From Noviherbaspirillum saxi (GTDB lineage Bacteria > Pseudomonadota > Gammaproteobacteria > Burkholderiales > Burkholderiaceae_D), in NCBI RefSeq assembly GCF_003591035.1, contig NZ_QYUO01000003.1, positions 682,001 through 746,000 on the forward strand: a stretch of DNA of 64,000 nt. The letters are read 5' to 3'. Shown piece by piece: positions 16,920 to 25,201 of this stretch; the stretch's first letter is position 1; every line of letters starts with the position of its first letter. The translations under genes and the position numbers were made by a program. Under the pieces are notes generated by a model. It made no database searches. It was not told the DNA's origin and saw nothing but the letters and a program-made list of their open reading frames with translations.

Positions 16920-18848
16920 GTGATTGACGGATCGAATAGCTATAACCTGGAAAACCTCAACTTGACCTGGTTGGATACAACGACCTTTCCTAATCCCGGT
17001 AGCGAGGGGAGCACTCCGCCCAATCTCACGATCACGAAGAATATAGTGATCTTTCAAGATAATGCCCCCGCCCCACCTGCCCTGGGGACCCACATACCGC
17101 CTAAACCAGCTCCGAATTCGACGCACCCGGACCGGTCTTTTCTGTTTGGCGACGGCAAGTACGGCGTGTTTCGATGGGACGAGAAAAAAAATGCTTATGT
17201 CCTTATCGGCACCAAGGGCAGCCCGAATGGCCCGGTCACGGAATTGGACCTTGCAAAGTTCAACGAATACAACGCCAATGTGGGCGTGAAAGCGCCCACC
17301 GTCCCCGAGGCGCACCCGAGTTGGGAAGATGACCTCATCGTGATCGATGCCGATGGCGACGGGCCGATATGGCGTCTTGCCGAAGATGGCAACATGGTTC
17401 ACGTCGGCAATCGCGTCAATGGCGAGAATGTGTACTTCGACCGTTCGACGTATTCGAGTGTCAAGGCGTATAACGATGCGAACGGAGTTGCATATGAACC
17501 AGAGGGCACGTCAACCGAGGTTCCGCAACAGCCGGATTCGGAACATCCCGATATTTGGGTTCCTCCGGATGGAGTGGACAGCACCCTCTTTCGATATGAT
17601 CCGAAGGTCAAAGCGTATATGAAAGCCGGGACGGTCAAAGCTCAACAGATCGCCTTGTCCCCTCTCAGTACTTACGTCGCAGACAACAAGGGGCGTTCCC
17701 ATAATCCGGCCCCCATTCCGGAGCGGCATCCGGATTATAAGGACGACTGGATCGACAGCGACGCGAGCGGAGACGGACCGATTTACCGCATGACCAAGGC
17801 AGGAAAGGTTATCCAGATCGGGGTGCGTAAAGCAGGGGAGGACACTTACTTCAGTAAAGAGACGGTTAATCTTTTGGCCGCCAATAATCCAAAAGGCGGA
17901 CCGACACCGCCTCTGGAAGATATCGCCATGCTCAATGCGACGCAGATCAAGCAGCTGACCGGACTTCCCCCGACAGAGGGTAGCTCTGAGTATCCGGATA
18001 AGGAAATTAAACTCCCCGACGGCAAGATTGGTGTAATGCGTTGGGAGGCGAACGTGGAACGGTATGTACTCGTCGGTACGCGGGAAACGAGCAATGGGAC
18101 CATTGACTATCTGCCACCAGAGCAATATCGTGAATTCAACAATGGCCCGGTGCCGGCCTATTCACACAAGGACACTCCGGAAGCGTCGGATTACGATGAT
18201 CCCGCAACAGGCACGATCTGGCGGTGGGATCCGAAACTGGGGCGGGAGGTGCAGGTTGGCACCATGGATTACAGCAAGAACCCGCCTGTGGCTACCTACT
18301 TCTCCGAGGAAGAGAATACGGGGCCGACCGCGTTCGAGAACGATATTACCCAATCGGTGATCGATAAATATAACAAGAGTAAAGGTAAGATTCCGGATGG
18401 TGTAGGTAGAGAGCGGGCTACGATGTGGCAGTGGCCACGCTACAACAATGTCGACTTCCCCGATGTTTGGGCAGCGGATACGAACGGCCAATTTTATCTC
18501 TGGAGATACCATCCTGACCTCAAACGATACGTCGCGATTAATGACGCCGATAATACGGAGTATAAGGACTACAAGTGGTATATCGAGACGAACAAGGTAC
18601 CCGGTGGCGTTAGTAAAGATCCGTCATCCAGCGGAGACTATTCGCACATTCCAGCTCCAAAGCAAGACGGTTATGACGATCGTGAGTACAAAGACGCTGA
18701 CGGCATAATTTGGCTCCAGCGCTATGTTCCTGACTGGGTTGGTACTGTTGACAATGGTAGATGGATGTACATCGCTAAAAAAGATAGTCCGGACAAACCG
18801 TGGACTTATCTTACTAAATCGGAATATGAAGAGCAAAACAGTCCTTAA
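16920..18848 (+). CDS. HrpL-regulated, cysteine-free protein of about eight degenerate ~65-residue repeats
   Basis: 642 residues from GTG 16920; AGGGAG lies upstream. No signal peptide, no membrane segment and no cysteine. From residue 68 on it is built of about eight units that begin HPD/YPD/FPD, continue with (D)DG..(W/F/Y)R(W/Y)..., then YV.(I/V)GT and a strand, and end in a helix-like YxxxN and a Pro-rich linker. Unit starts lie near residues 68, 131, 208, 269, 361, 427, 522 and 590. Each unit reads like a small beta-hairpin module. The hrp box upstream puts it in the T3SS regulon. I do not know the family. It may be an effector, a surface-bound helper protein or a harpin-like protein, which are also acidic and cysteine-free. 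Confidence 0.6.
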   Translation: MIDGSNSYNLENLNLTWLDTTTFPNPGSEGSTPPNLTITKNIVIFQDNAPAPPALGTHIPPKPAPNSTHPDRSFLFGDGKYGVFRWDEKKNAYVLIGTKGSPNGPVTELDLAKFNEYNANVGVKAPTVPEAHPSWEDDLIVIDADGDGPIWRLAEDGNMVHVGNRVNGENVYFDRSTYSSVKAYNDANGVAYEPEGTSTEVPQQPDSEHPDIWVPPDGVDSTLFRYDPKVKAYMKAGTVKAQQIALSPLSTYVADNKGRSHNPAPIPERHPDYKDDWIDSDASGDGPIYRMTKAGKVIQIGVRKAGEDTYFSKETVNLLAANNPKGGPTPPLEDIAMLNATQIKQLTGLPPTEGSSEYPDKEIKLPDGKIGVMRWEANVERYVLVGTRETSNGTIDYLPPEQYREFNNGPVPAYSHKDTPEASDYDDPATGTIWRWDPKLGREVQVGTMDYSKNPPVATYFSEEENTGPTAFENDITQSVIDKYNKSKGKIPDGVGRERATMWQWPRYNNVDFPDVWAADTNGQFYLWRYHPDLKRYVAINDADNTEYKDYKWYIETNKVPGGVSKDPSSSGDYSHIPAPKQDGYDDREYKDADGIIWLQRYVPDWVGTVDNGRWMYIAKKDSPDKPWTYLTKSEYEEQNSP

Positions 18849-19147
18849 TAGGTCCGATCCACAGGCTGCGGCATGGGTAATCAATTTACCTGCCGCAGTC
18901 GATAATCATATCGATTCGGCTGCGGCTACGTGGCCCGTACGAGCACCAGGAGAGGGACTGGCGGTATGGCGCAGACTCGCCACGGTGATGTCGTTACAGT
19001 TCGCAGTCGATATTCAGTGGTTGCCGTCATCCGGTTAGAGGGCGGGCAATTCTCGTCCCAACGACGGCGAAGCCCAGACCACCATAGCCATTCATGTGTC
19101 CCACCCACATGTCCGTTCGCAATTGCCGCAATGTGGTAAAGGTCTGT
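18849..19147. other. Intergenic region between convergent genes
   Basis: No gene, hairpin with a T tract or repeat could be supported here. Confidence 0.4.
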
Positions 19148-19408
19148 TTACCGTCCGACATTCCCTATCGCCAGAAACGCCTGATTTGTCAGGGTCACCA
19201 GTTCAGCCTGCATCCAGCGCGCGGTCAGCAGCAGCGTGACCGACACCGCCACCAGTTTGATAAAAAACGGCACCGTCTGATCCTGGATCTGGAACAGCGT
19301 CTGCACCAGGGATATGCCGACACCGACCACCGTCGCCACCACAAGCGGCGGTGCGGAAAGAAGGATGATCAGGATCAGCGCGTGCTGAAACAGGTTGATG
19401 GCTTCCAT
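19148..19408 (-). CDS. sctS: T3SS export apparatus protein SctS (HrcS)
   Basis: 86 residues, the normal length. Two hydrophobic helices (ALILIILLSAPPLVVATVVGVGISLVQTLF and PFFIKLVAVSVTLLLTARWM) flank the family signature QIQDQTVPFFIK. SctS packs with SctR and SctT in the inner-membrane export gate. In nearly all T3SS clusters sctS lies between sctR and sctT; here it is 18 bases after sctW on the opposite strand from sctR and sctT. No second copy is present between 36,998 and 37,015. Confidence 0.93.
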   Translation of the reverse strand: MEAINLFQHALILIILLSAPPLVVATVVGVGISLVQTLFQIQDQTVPFFIKLVAVSVTLLLTARWMQAELVTLTNQAFLAIGNVGR

Positions 19409-19426
19409 GCAGTGTTCCTTGCGTTA

Positions 19427-20560
19427 TCATGCCGCCGGAGCGGGCGCCGCAGCCGGGCGGAAATAAGGGTTGGTGTGCGTTTCGCGTGTGGTGCGATCAG
19501 GCCACAGGGTCAGGGGAATCATGTCACGAAGGAATAGCCGGACATGGCGTTGTACCTCGGGACTGTCTGCCCGTTCCGGGCTCGTGATACTTTCGCACAA
19601 GCTTGTAAACCGTTTTGTGCCGCCGGTACTCTCCACATACCGCATCACCTCGCGCAGGAAATGGTAAGTTCCCTCCACTTCCTTGAGCGTGGGCGCGTCG
19701 AGCTTCAATCCAAGATCCTGGGCGAACGATTTCATGGAATTGATTTTACTGACTTCATTTAATGTGCGCGACCCTTGTTCCAGTCTGAAAAAATCCGCAA
19801 TCGAAGTGCGCGCGGAAATATCGTCATTGATCGCTTTGCGCAAGACTTTGAGCGCCCAGTCGATTTTTGAAGCCGTAAAGGTTTGCAGCAGACGCTCAAA
19901 GGTCTCACGCAAGGATCCGCCGGACACGATGGAATCGTAGTAAAAGCGCCGCAACTGCTCCCGCTCGTTGAGTTGTTCCGTGAACGAAGCTATCGCTTGC
20001 GCAGTATTGAGTTCGCTGAGAACACGTTGCCGGCGTATCCGCCAGAGCCGCTTCAGGTGTGCTTCGATCTTTTCTCTCATCTCGTCGCCGGCGGCATCCG
20101 CCCGCAACCGCTCGCCAGCCTCCTGCAGGGCGATAAAGTTGGCGGTCGCATCCTCGTCGGAAAAAAACTGATCAAGCTCCTGGCCGCTCCGCAGTGCATC
20201 AATGATGGTCTCCGCCTGAACCTGCAGTTCGCGTTCGGCGACCGGTCCCTTCATTAACTGGTATGCACGCCGCAAGGTCCGCAACTGCATATTGAAGCGG
20301 GATGCATGCCGTGTGCCGTTCTTGGCGGAGCTTGCGACCGTCGCTGTTCTGATTTTCTCGCGATGGGAAGCAAACGCATGGAACTGCGCTGCGTCTGCGG
20401 AAAAGCCCCAGGACGGTACTTGTTGCGTCGCGGGCCGTGGCGCAACGGCCGGTGTCGCAGACTGTTGCGCTGTTTTTATTTCGGCGTTGCGCGACTGCGA
20501 GTCGGATCGTTTCCAGTCCGGCGACACCGGGGCTTGAGGAGCAAGGGCTGAAATACTCAT
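19427..20560 (-). CDS. sctW: T3SS gatekeeper SctW (HrpJ/YopN family)
   Basis: 377 residues. The N-terminal 60 are Pro/Ser/Ala/Gln-rich and disordered as expected of a secreted protein; residues 85-350 are helical and match the YopN/InvE/HrpJ pattern (LMKGPVAERELQVQAETIIDALRSGQELDQFFSD, then helices through AINDDISAR). SctW holds back effectors until translocators are in place. It is the second gene of a leftward operon (20591-20794, sctW, sctS) read from the hrp box at 20824. The Ala/Pro tail (RPAAAPAPAA) is unusual. Confidence 0.8.
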   Translation of the reverse strand: MSISALAPQAPVSPDWKRSDSQSRNAEIKTAQQSATPAVAPRPATQQVPSWGFSADAAQFHAFASHREKIRTATVASSAKNGTRHASRFNMQLRTLRRAYQLMKGPVAERELQVQAETIIDALRSGQELDQFFSDEDATANFIALQEAGERLRADAAGDEMREKIEAHLKRLWRIRRQRVLSELNTAQAIASFTEQLNEREQLRRFYYDSIVSGGSLRETFERLLQTFTASKIDWALKVLRKAINDDISARTSIADFFRLEQGSRTLNEVSKINSMKSFAQDLGLKLDAPTLKEVEGTYHFLREVMRYVESTGGTKRFTSLCESITSPERADSPEVQRHVRLFLRDMIPLTLWPDRTTRETHTNPYFRPAAAPAPAA

Positions 20561-20590
20561 ATGAAATCCGGCCAGGCGAGTGTGCCGCGA

Positions 20591-20794
20591 CTATTTGATG
20601 CTTTGCAGCGCGCATAAGGCAAGATCGTAGTCGACCTGATGCCTGGTTTTAAGGGCCCAAACCGCCATCAAACTACGCATGGAAAGATCAACCAGTTCCG
20701 GCATGCTTTCCGGAGTAACGGGTTCCGCGCCGGCTTCATTGAGGTCGTCGTGCGCGCTAACCATCTTGGATTCCAATAGGTGCAGTGTATTCAT
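20591..20794 (-). CDS. Small helical protein upstream of sctW
   Basis: 67 residues. Start 20794 is chosen because GGAG lies six bases upstream; an ATG 12 bases earlier has no ribosome site. Acidic first half (EAGAEPVTPESMPELVDLSMR), helical second half (LMAVWALKTRHQVDYDLALCALQSIK), no signal peptide. Size, acidity and place (first gene after the hrp box, before sctW) fit a needle or gatekeeper co-chaperone, or an HrpF-like component. The family is not certain. Confidence 0.55.
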   Translation of the reverse strand: MNTLHLLESKMVSAHDDLNEAGAEPVTPESMPELVDLSMRSLMAVWALKTRHQVDYDLALCALQSIK

Positions 20795-20823
20795 CGTGTT
20801 CTCCATCAAAGATAGACAGCCAT

Positions 20824-20851
20824 TGAGTGGCCTGAAATCGCGGGGGGTTCG
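20824..20851 (-). promoter_or_regulatory. hrp box of the sctW-sctS operon
   Basis: On the minus strand CGAACC, 15 bases, CCACTCA: one mismatch to consensus. It is 30 bases from the first start codon at 20794. Confidence 0.7.
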
Positions 20852-20931
20852 TTGAATGCAGGGATTTTCTTTCGTTGTGGCAAAAAAGCACAGGAAAACG
20901 GGCGCCTGATCCAAAATTATTTCTCAATGAT

Positions 20932-20959
20932 GGAACTGCATTCATCCGCGATCCACGTA
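20932..20959 (+). promoter_or_regulatory. hrp box of the sctI-J-K-L operon
   Basis: GGAACT, 15 bases, CCACGTA, then ACGCAT. It lies about 55 bases before ATG 21015 and 80 bases from the oppositely directed box at 20824, forming a divergent HrpL control region. Confidence 0.75.
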
Positions 20960-21014
20960 ACGCATGCAAGGCAACAAATTTTGCGAGGCTTTAACTAAAC
21001 AATAGGAGGTTGCA

Positions 21015-21257
21015 ATGTTCAGGTATTCGGTAAAACGCCGCTTTGCATTCATGGAGACGACGCCGGCCGGTAATCACGGAGGTAGCCCCTCCGGCAACGG
21101 TAGCATTGACGATGCGTATAAAAAAGCGCAGGCAGCGGCTGACAATAATCTTATTCGTATGCTGCAAATTCAAACCGATAAGGTAGAGCGAGACACTACG
21201 ATCGAAGGTGTGAACGCTTTGGCTAGCGCTCCCGGAAAAGTTCGCATCCCGAACTGA
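21015..21257 (+). CDS. Small T3SS protein, possible needle/pilus subunit (1 of 4)
   Basis: 80 residues from an ATG with a strong AGGAGG five bases upstream. Basic N-terminus (MFRYSVKRRF), Gly/Asn/Ser-rich middle, then a helix rich in Ala, Gln and Lys (DAYKKAQAAADNNLIRMLQIQTDKVERDTTIEG) and the end GKVRIPN. The length and the long amphipathic helix fit a needle or pilus subunit (SctF). It is first in the operon, where sctF is often found next to sctI. Three more small ORFs follow, any of which could be the needle. Confidence 0.5.
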   Translation: MFRYSVKRRFAFMETTPAGNHGGSPSGNGSIDDAYKKAQAAADNNLIRMLQIQTDKVERDTTIEGVNALASAPGKVRIPN

Positions 21258-21303
21258 AAGTCCCTGGCCACGTTGGTTCTATCAATTATTTTAGGAGAAG
21301 AAC

Positions 21304-21489
21304 ATGTCTCTCGACCCGCGCTCCGTTGAGCCGCACGATTTGAATCTCTTGCCGGATCCGAACGATTCGGAAGAGGTGGCGAACAAGAAAAAAAATGCAT
21401 TGGCAACAATCGAAAATTTGAAACTTCAGCGTCTGAATTTTGTGTTGGGCACTGCTATGCAGGCGCCGAAAAGTGTCCGTATTGTTTAA
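21304..21489 (+). CDS. Small T3SS-operon protein (2 of 4)
   Basis: 61 residues, AGGAG before ATG 21304. Acidic N-terminus (DPRSVEPHDLNLLPDPNDSEEV), then one helix (ANKKKNALATIENLKLQRLNFVLGTAMQ), ending KSVRIV, which recalls the KVRIPN end of the preceding protein. No signal peptide. Perhaps a needle-type subunit or a chaperone; not recognised. Confidence 0.5.
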   Translation: MSLDPRSVEPHDLNLLPDPNDSEEVANKKKNALATIENLKLQRLNFVLGTAMQAPKSVRIV

Positions 21490-21505
21490 TTTCTGGGAGA
21501 TGATC

Positions 21506-21694
21506 ATGGCATTTTTTTTACCTCTCTTAGCCGTCGTCACTGTGGCCGCAACAGGCACTCAAATAGGACTATCGATCAAGTCCGTCAAGGACAATGAAGC
21601 GATCGCTAAAAAAGATGCGAACAATCAGATCAAAGCCAATGTGCTGAATACCTACATGGAGCGACCCGGCGCGTTGATTGCCGCGCTGCGATGA
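21506..21694 (+). CDS. Small hydrophobic T3SS-operon protein (3 of 4)
   Basis: 62 residues; GGGAGATG precedes ATG 21506. An N-terminal hydrophobic segment (FFLPLLAVVTVAATGTQIGLSI) is followed by a charged helix (KSVKDNEAIAKKDANNQIKANVLNTYM). It could be a membrane-anchored small subunit or a pilin-like protein with a hydrophobic packing helix. Not recognised. Confidence 0.45.
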   Translation: MAFFLPLLAVVTVAATGTQIGLSIKSVKDNEAIAKKDANNQIKANVLNTYMERPGALIAALR

Positions 21695-21788
21695 CGGTCC
21701 ATTTCTGTTTTGGACGCACAAGGCCGCTTATCGCTGCCGGTCGGGCAGGTTCAACATGCAGCAAATGATAATTTAAAGGAGCAATACC

Positions 21789-21965
21789 ATGTCAACAGGA
21801 TCGGTCACCACCACAGCGATGAATACCGCAGCGGGAGTGCAAATGCTGGGGGTAATTGCCAACGCAGCCATTGGGATCACAAGCACGATAACCCAAACAA
21901 TGATTTACAAAAACAATGTCGAGATCAAGGAGGCAACATACTACAAGATCCCGACATTGCGTTAG
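21789..21965 (+). CDS. Small T3SS-operon protein (4 of 4)
   Basis: 58 residues; AAGGAG lies eight bases before ATG 21789. Thr/Ala/Met-rich helix (TTTAMNTAAGVQMLGVIANAAIGITSTITQTMIY), then KNNVEIKEATYYKIPTLR. It resembles the previous protein in having a hydrophobic helix followed by a KxN/KExx segment. Short, cysteine-free and helix-forming as needle subunits are. Not recognised with certainty. It is below usual gene-finder size limits and easily missed. Confidence 0.45.
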   Translation: MSTGSVTTTAMNTAAGVQMLGVIANAAIGITSTITQTMIYKNNVEIKEATYYKIPTLR

Positions 21966-22053
21966 CGCCAATGGCCGCGAGACCATTTGCGACATGCGAA
22001 CCGGTCGCCACGCGGCGCCAGGGTCTCTGCCACTGATTAAAAAGAGGAATAGC

Positions 22054-22458
22054 ATGAGTGAACGCACATTATCCAAAATCCAGGACACCGGTACATTGAT
22101 GGAACAGGTTGGCGAGGCTAACCCGAGCGGCAATAGCGCCGGATGGAGTGATGTCGCGGACTTCCACGCCGCACTGAACCACGGCGGGCAAGGCAACGCC
22201 ATGACACCCGTGCATGCAGTATCTGCTCATGGCGATATCCAGTCGATGCTGTCCAGCCTGCAGTCGGTCTCCTCCCGACTGCAGACACGGAACAAGGCCA
22301 TCGACAAGGCGTTGTTCAAGTCGTCCGAGTCCTACGATCCGCAGGCGATGTGGAAAGTCACTCACGAAATGTCGGAAATGTATCTCGAAGCGAGCCTTGC
22401 CACGAAAGTGATCGGCAAGGTCGAGCAAGCCGTTGAACAGCTGACGAGGCTCCAATGA
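22054..22458 (+). CDS. sctI: T3SS inner rod protein SctI (HrpB/YscI-like)
   Basis: 134 residues, AGAGGAA before ATG 22054. The C-terminal half (DIQSMLSSLQSVSSRLQTRNKAIDKALFKSSESYDPQAMWKVTHEMSEMYLEASLATKVIGKVEQAVEQL) shows the SctI pattern: a helix, a short P-containing turn, and a terminal helix ending in VxKxxQAVxxLxxxQ. The rod links the needle to the basal body. Its stop overlaps the start of sctJ, the usual neighbour. Confidence 0.8.
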   Translation: MSERTLSKIQDTGTLMEQVGEANPSGNSAGWSDVADFHAALNHGGQGNAMTPVHAVSAHGDIQSMLSSLQSVSSRLQTRNKAIDKALFKSSESYDPQAMWKVTHEMSEMYLEASLATKVIGKVEQAVEQLTRLQ

Positions 22459-23225
22459 TGATGCTCAGCGCGCACAACATGCATCGCCTGATGCGATACC
22501 TGGCAATCGGCTTGTTCATTCTTGCGCTGGCTTCGCTGGCCGGATGCAAGGAGGACACCACCTTGTTGACTGGCTTGAACGATGCCGACGCCAACGAGGT
22601 TCTCGCCACATTGCAGGACGACGGTATCCCGGCCCACAAGAAAGTGTCGAAGGACGGAGTGTCCATTGGCATTGGCGAAGCGGATCTGTCGCGCGCCACC
22701 GCCGTGCTGAACGCAAAAGGATTGCCGCGCCGCCGCCAGACGAAACTGGGCGAAGTGTTCAAGAAAGAGGGCCTGGTGTCCAGTCCGCTGGAAGAGCGTG
22801 CGCGTTACATCTATGCTTTGTCGCAGGAACTCGAATTCACGCTCATGCAAATCGACGGCGTGATTCTGTCCCGGGTGCATGTCGTGCTGCCGGAGAAGGT
22901 GGCGCCCGGAGAGCCGGTGACGCCTTCGTCTGCCGCGGTATTCATCAAGCACGACCGCAGCCTCGATGCAGACCTGATTCTGCCGCGGATACGCCAGCTC
23001 GTCGCGCGCAGTATTCCAGGACTTGGCGTTGCGGTACAGGACAAGATTTCCGTCGTGTTCGTACAGGGAACGATGCCGGCCAAGCGCGCGGCCGATACGG
23101 CGGGCAATACCGGGCTGGTGATGCAGGTGCTGGGCATAGGCCTCATCCTGTTGATCGTCGCAGGCCTGGGCGGTCTGTATTACCGGCGCGCGGATTTACC
23201 CTTCTTGCGCAAGTCCGCTGCCTGA
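22455..23225 (+). CDS. sctJ: T3SS inner-membrane ring lipoprotein SctJ (HrcJ)
   Basis: 256 residues. Signal with lipobox LAGC (residues 27-30 in ALASLAGC) then the SctJ ring-building motif domains (TLLTGLNDADANEVLATLQDDGIPAHK and the second domain with LEFTLMQIDGVILSRVHVVLPE, SSAAVFIKHD). A C-terminal membrane helix (VMQVLGIGLILLIVAGLGGLYY) is present. Forms the inner-membrane ring with SctD. ATG overlaps the sctI stop, so the two are translationally coupled. Confidence 0.93.
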   Translation: MMMLSAHNMHRLMRYLAIGLFILALASLAGCKEDTTLLTGLNDADANEVLATLQDDGIPAHKKVSKDGVSIGIGEADLSRATAVLNAKGLPRRRQTKLGEVFKKEGLVSSPLEERARYIYALSQELEFTLMQIDGVILSRVHVVLPEKVAPGEPVTPSSAAVFIKHDRSLDADLILPRIRQLVARSIPGLGVAVQDKISVVFVQGTMPAKRAADTAGNTGLVMQVLGIGLILLIVAGLGGLYYRRADLPFLRKSAA

Positions 23226-23263
23226 TGGCGGTCCGCGACATTGGCTCAACATAGGTAGGCATC

Positions 23264-23932
23264 ATGCAAATCAATGATCTGCCCGATATCGTGACCGGCG
23301 CCGCAGTCCATCCGGGTGTGGGCACGCTGCGCAACTGGTATAGCCCATGGCGGTATATCCATTCCTCGTGGCTGGGCGGTGATGGCGCGTTAGGCGCCGC
23401 GTTGCAGCGTTCCGACGTTTTGCAGCGCCGCCTTGCCTATCCAGCATGGTGCGAACGTTTTGCGCTTGCGCGTCATCCGGAAAGCATCGATGGTTCCGTC
23501 TGGTGGATGCTGGCCTTCGCCGACGATGCTGTTTTCCAGCGTGCCGACCGCCTGGTCGGTTTGGCGATGCTGTTCGCCCAGCATCGCAGCAAAAGTTTAG
23601 GATTGGGCCGCGATGCGCGGGCATGCGGGGCGAGCGGAGATGATGTGCGCTGGGCTTTGTCGCGCGCCTGTCTTATCCCGGGCGCGGTGTTCGAGCCGGA
23701 CGATCTGTGCGGCGAGGAAAAAACCGGTTTTTATGGACTGGCTTCGGTGAAGCTGGCTTTGGCGGACAGCAATCCGGCACTGTTCCGGCGCATCGCCTTG
23801 CGCTATGCGACTGAACAGGTTAACAGTCCTTCCCGGACCGCGCTGGTTGCCACCGGAAGCAATGCGCATCGGGCCGCGAGAATACTTGCGCGCCTCTGGG
23901 GCGCAGCCCTGCAGCACGCCGGCGATGGCTAA
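23264..23932 (+). CDS. sctK: T3SS sorting-platform protein SctK
   Basis: 222 residues. Hydrophobic/aromatic N-terminal part with YPAWCERFALARHP and later LSRACLIPGAVF and LALADSNPALFRRIALRYA match the weakly conserved SctK/HrpD/OrgA group, which bridges the SctD ring to the SctQ pods. Its place between sctJ and sctL is diagnostic. The TAA stop directly abuts a mobile-element end (23933), so the last residues may have been altered by an insertion. Confidence 0.75.
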   Translation: MQINDLPDIVTGAAVHPGVGTLRNWYSPWRYIHSSWLGGDGALGAALQRSDVLQRRLAYPAWCERFALARHPESIDGSVWWMLAFADDAVFQRADRLVGLAMLFAQHRSKSLGLGRDARACGASGDDVRWALSRACLIPGAVFEPDDLCGEEKTGFYGLASVKLALADSNPALFRRIALRYATEQVNSPSRTALVATGSNAHRAARILARLWGAALQHAGDG

Positions 23933-23961
23933 TACCAATCCTGACCCATAACATGACATCA
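23933..23961 (+). repeat. Solo end of a MITE-like element
   Basis: TACCAATCCTGACCCATAAC... matches the left end of the element at 50894-51081 (TACCAGTCCCGACCCATAAC) and its inverted right end. Only this end is present and the rest of the gap to sctL is ordinary. Confidence 0.5.
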
Positions 23962-24013
23962 GGCGATCGGTCAGCAACAATGAATGCAAACATCAACGAT
24001 ATGGAGGACCGGC

Positions 24014-24670
24014 ATGAATAGTCTGGCCAGACCACTTCCGGCCGCGGCGCGGCTGCGGGGCATCGGCGTACGGCGCGGTATCGTCAAGGCCGATGAACTG
24101 GGATTGGGCGACCTTGCACAGTCGATTGTCGACGATGCTCGCGTGGAGGCGGCACGTACGATGGAAGAGGCAAGGATGCAGGCCGCCACGATGATCGAGG
24201 AAGCGCGTGCAGCGATGGCGCGTGAAAAAGAGGCGGTCGCCGAACAGGCCGAACAGGCGGTATGGCGCGAGGCGGCGGCGTATCAGTCTCAGTACGAGCG
24301 GCGCCTGGCGCTGTTTACCGAGGCGCTGGAGGAGCATGCGCTAGATGTGGTGCGCAAGGCATTTACCATGCTGTCCGCGAAACTGCCGGCGCGGGAAAAG
24401 ATCCAGTCGACGGTGTGCACCCTGATGTCCGAGGCCGGCCAATTGCCGGACTGCACGCTGCACGTCAATGCGCAGGATCTCGAAGGCCTGCAAGCATCGC
24501 AAGAGGATATTCCATGGCCGTTGCAGGCGGACGCGGCACTGCGGCCGGGAGAATGCCTGCTGGTGGCTGAGCGCGGCACATGGCGCGCATCGTTCGAAGG
24601 TAGCGTGCAGGCATTGCTGGCTGCGATGCATGGCGAACAGGGCAAGGAATTGCCGGTTGCAGGAGAATAG
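24014..24670 (+). CDS. sctL: T3SS stator protein SctL (HrpE/YscL)
   Basis: 218 residues from ATG 24014, chosen because GGAGG lies six bases upstream. A long Ala/Glu-rich coiled coil (about residues 40-100, EEARMQAATMIEEARAAMAREKEAVAEQAEQ) precedes the C-terminal globular domain, as in SctL and FliH. SctL holds and regulates the SctN ATPase and joins it to SctQ. Confidence 0.88.
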   Translation: MNSLARPLPAAARLRGIGVRRGIVKADELGLGDLAQSIVDDARVEAARTMEEARMQAATMIEEARAAMAREKEAVAEQAEQAVWREAAAYQSQYERRLALFTEALEEHALDVVRKAFTMLSAKLPAREKIQSTVCTLMSEAGQLPDCTLHVNAQDLEGLQASQEDIPWPLQADAALRPGECLLVAERGTWRASFEGSVQALLAAMHGEQGKELPVAGE

Positions 24671-24671
24671 T

Positions 24672-25166
24672 ATGACCTTTATATCAAATACAAATTCAAG
24701 CAATGTCGATTTATCGACTAGCCCGCATACAGGAGGCAGTCGCAATTCTGTACCAAACCAATCTCCCTCGACGTCGAGCGAAGGGCTCGAAGGTACGGAT
24801 ATTCTCCCCGCGCCGGGCGGACCTCGTCCCAAGGTGTCGACGACTGCACAGCTGAACGGGTCGCACCGGTCGAGAACAGGATCTATGAGTTCCCTGCGGA
24901 CGATCTCACGCCGATCGTCAATCGCCAATTTGGCTGTTGAGTCAGTTACGGAAGATCACTTGCAGCCGATCTCGCCTCTCAAGGAGGGCTCTGACGATCT
25001 GCAAGAAAAGCCCGACTCGACAGCAAAGGTGTTGCATTTGTCTGACGATATGAGCCCCAACCATCCGAGGTCCAGATTGATAGACGCTTTGTTGAGCGCC
25101 TTGCACAGCATTAAAAGCGCGGCGGATAGCTTGATGAATGGCGTTAATTCTGGAATCAGATATTGA
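24672..25166 (+). CDS. Ser-rich putative T3SS substrate
   Basis: 164 residues starting one base after the sctL stop, AGGAG upstream. The first 120 residues are very rich in Ser, Thr, Asn and Pro and disordered (FISNTNSSNVDLSTSPHTGG, SSLRTISRRSSIAN); a helix ends the protein (RLIDALLSALHSIKSAADSLMNG). This is typical of secreted accessory proteins or harpins. The position before a CesT-like chaperone suggests it is a substrate. Family not recognised. Confidence 0.5.
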   Translation: MTFISNTNSSNVDLSTSPHTGGSRNSVPNQSPSTSSEGLEGTDILPAPGGPRPKVSTTAQLNGSHRSRTGSMSSLRTISRRSSIANLAVESVTEDHLQPISPLKEGSDDLQEKPDSTAKVLHLSDDMSPNHPRSRLIDALLSALHSIKSAADSLMNGVNSGIRY

Positions 25167-25201
25167 TATATCAGTAAGCAACTTTATTCAAAGGAACAAA
25201 C

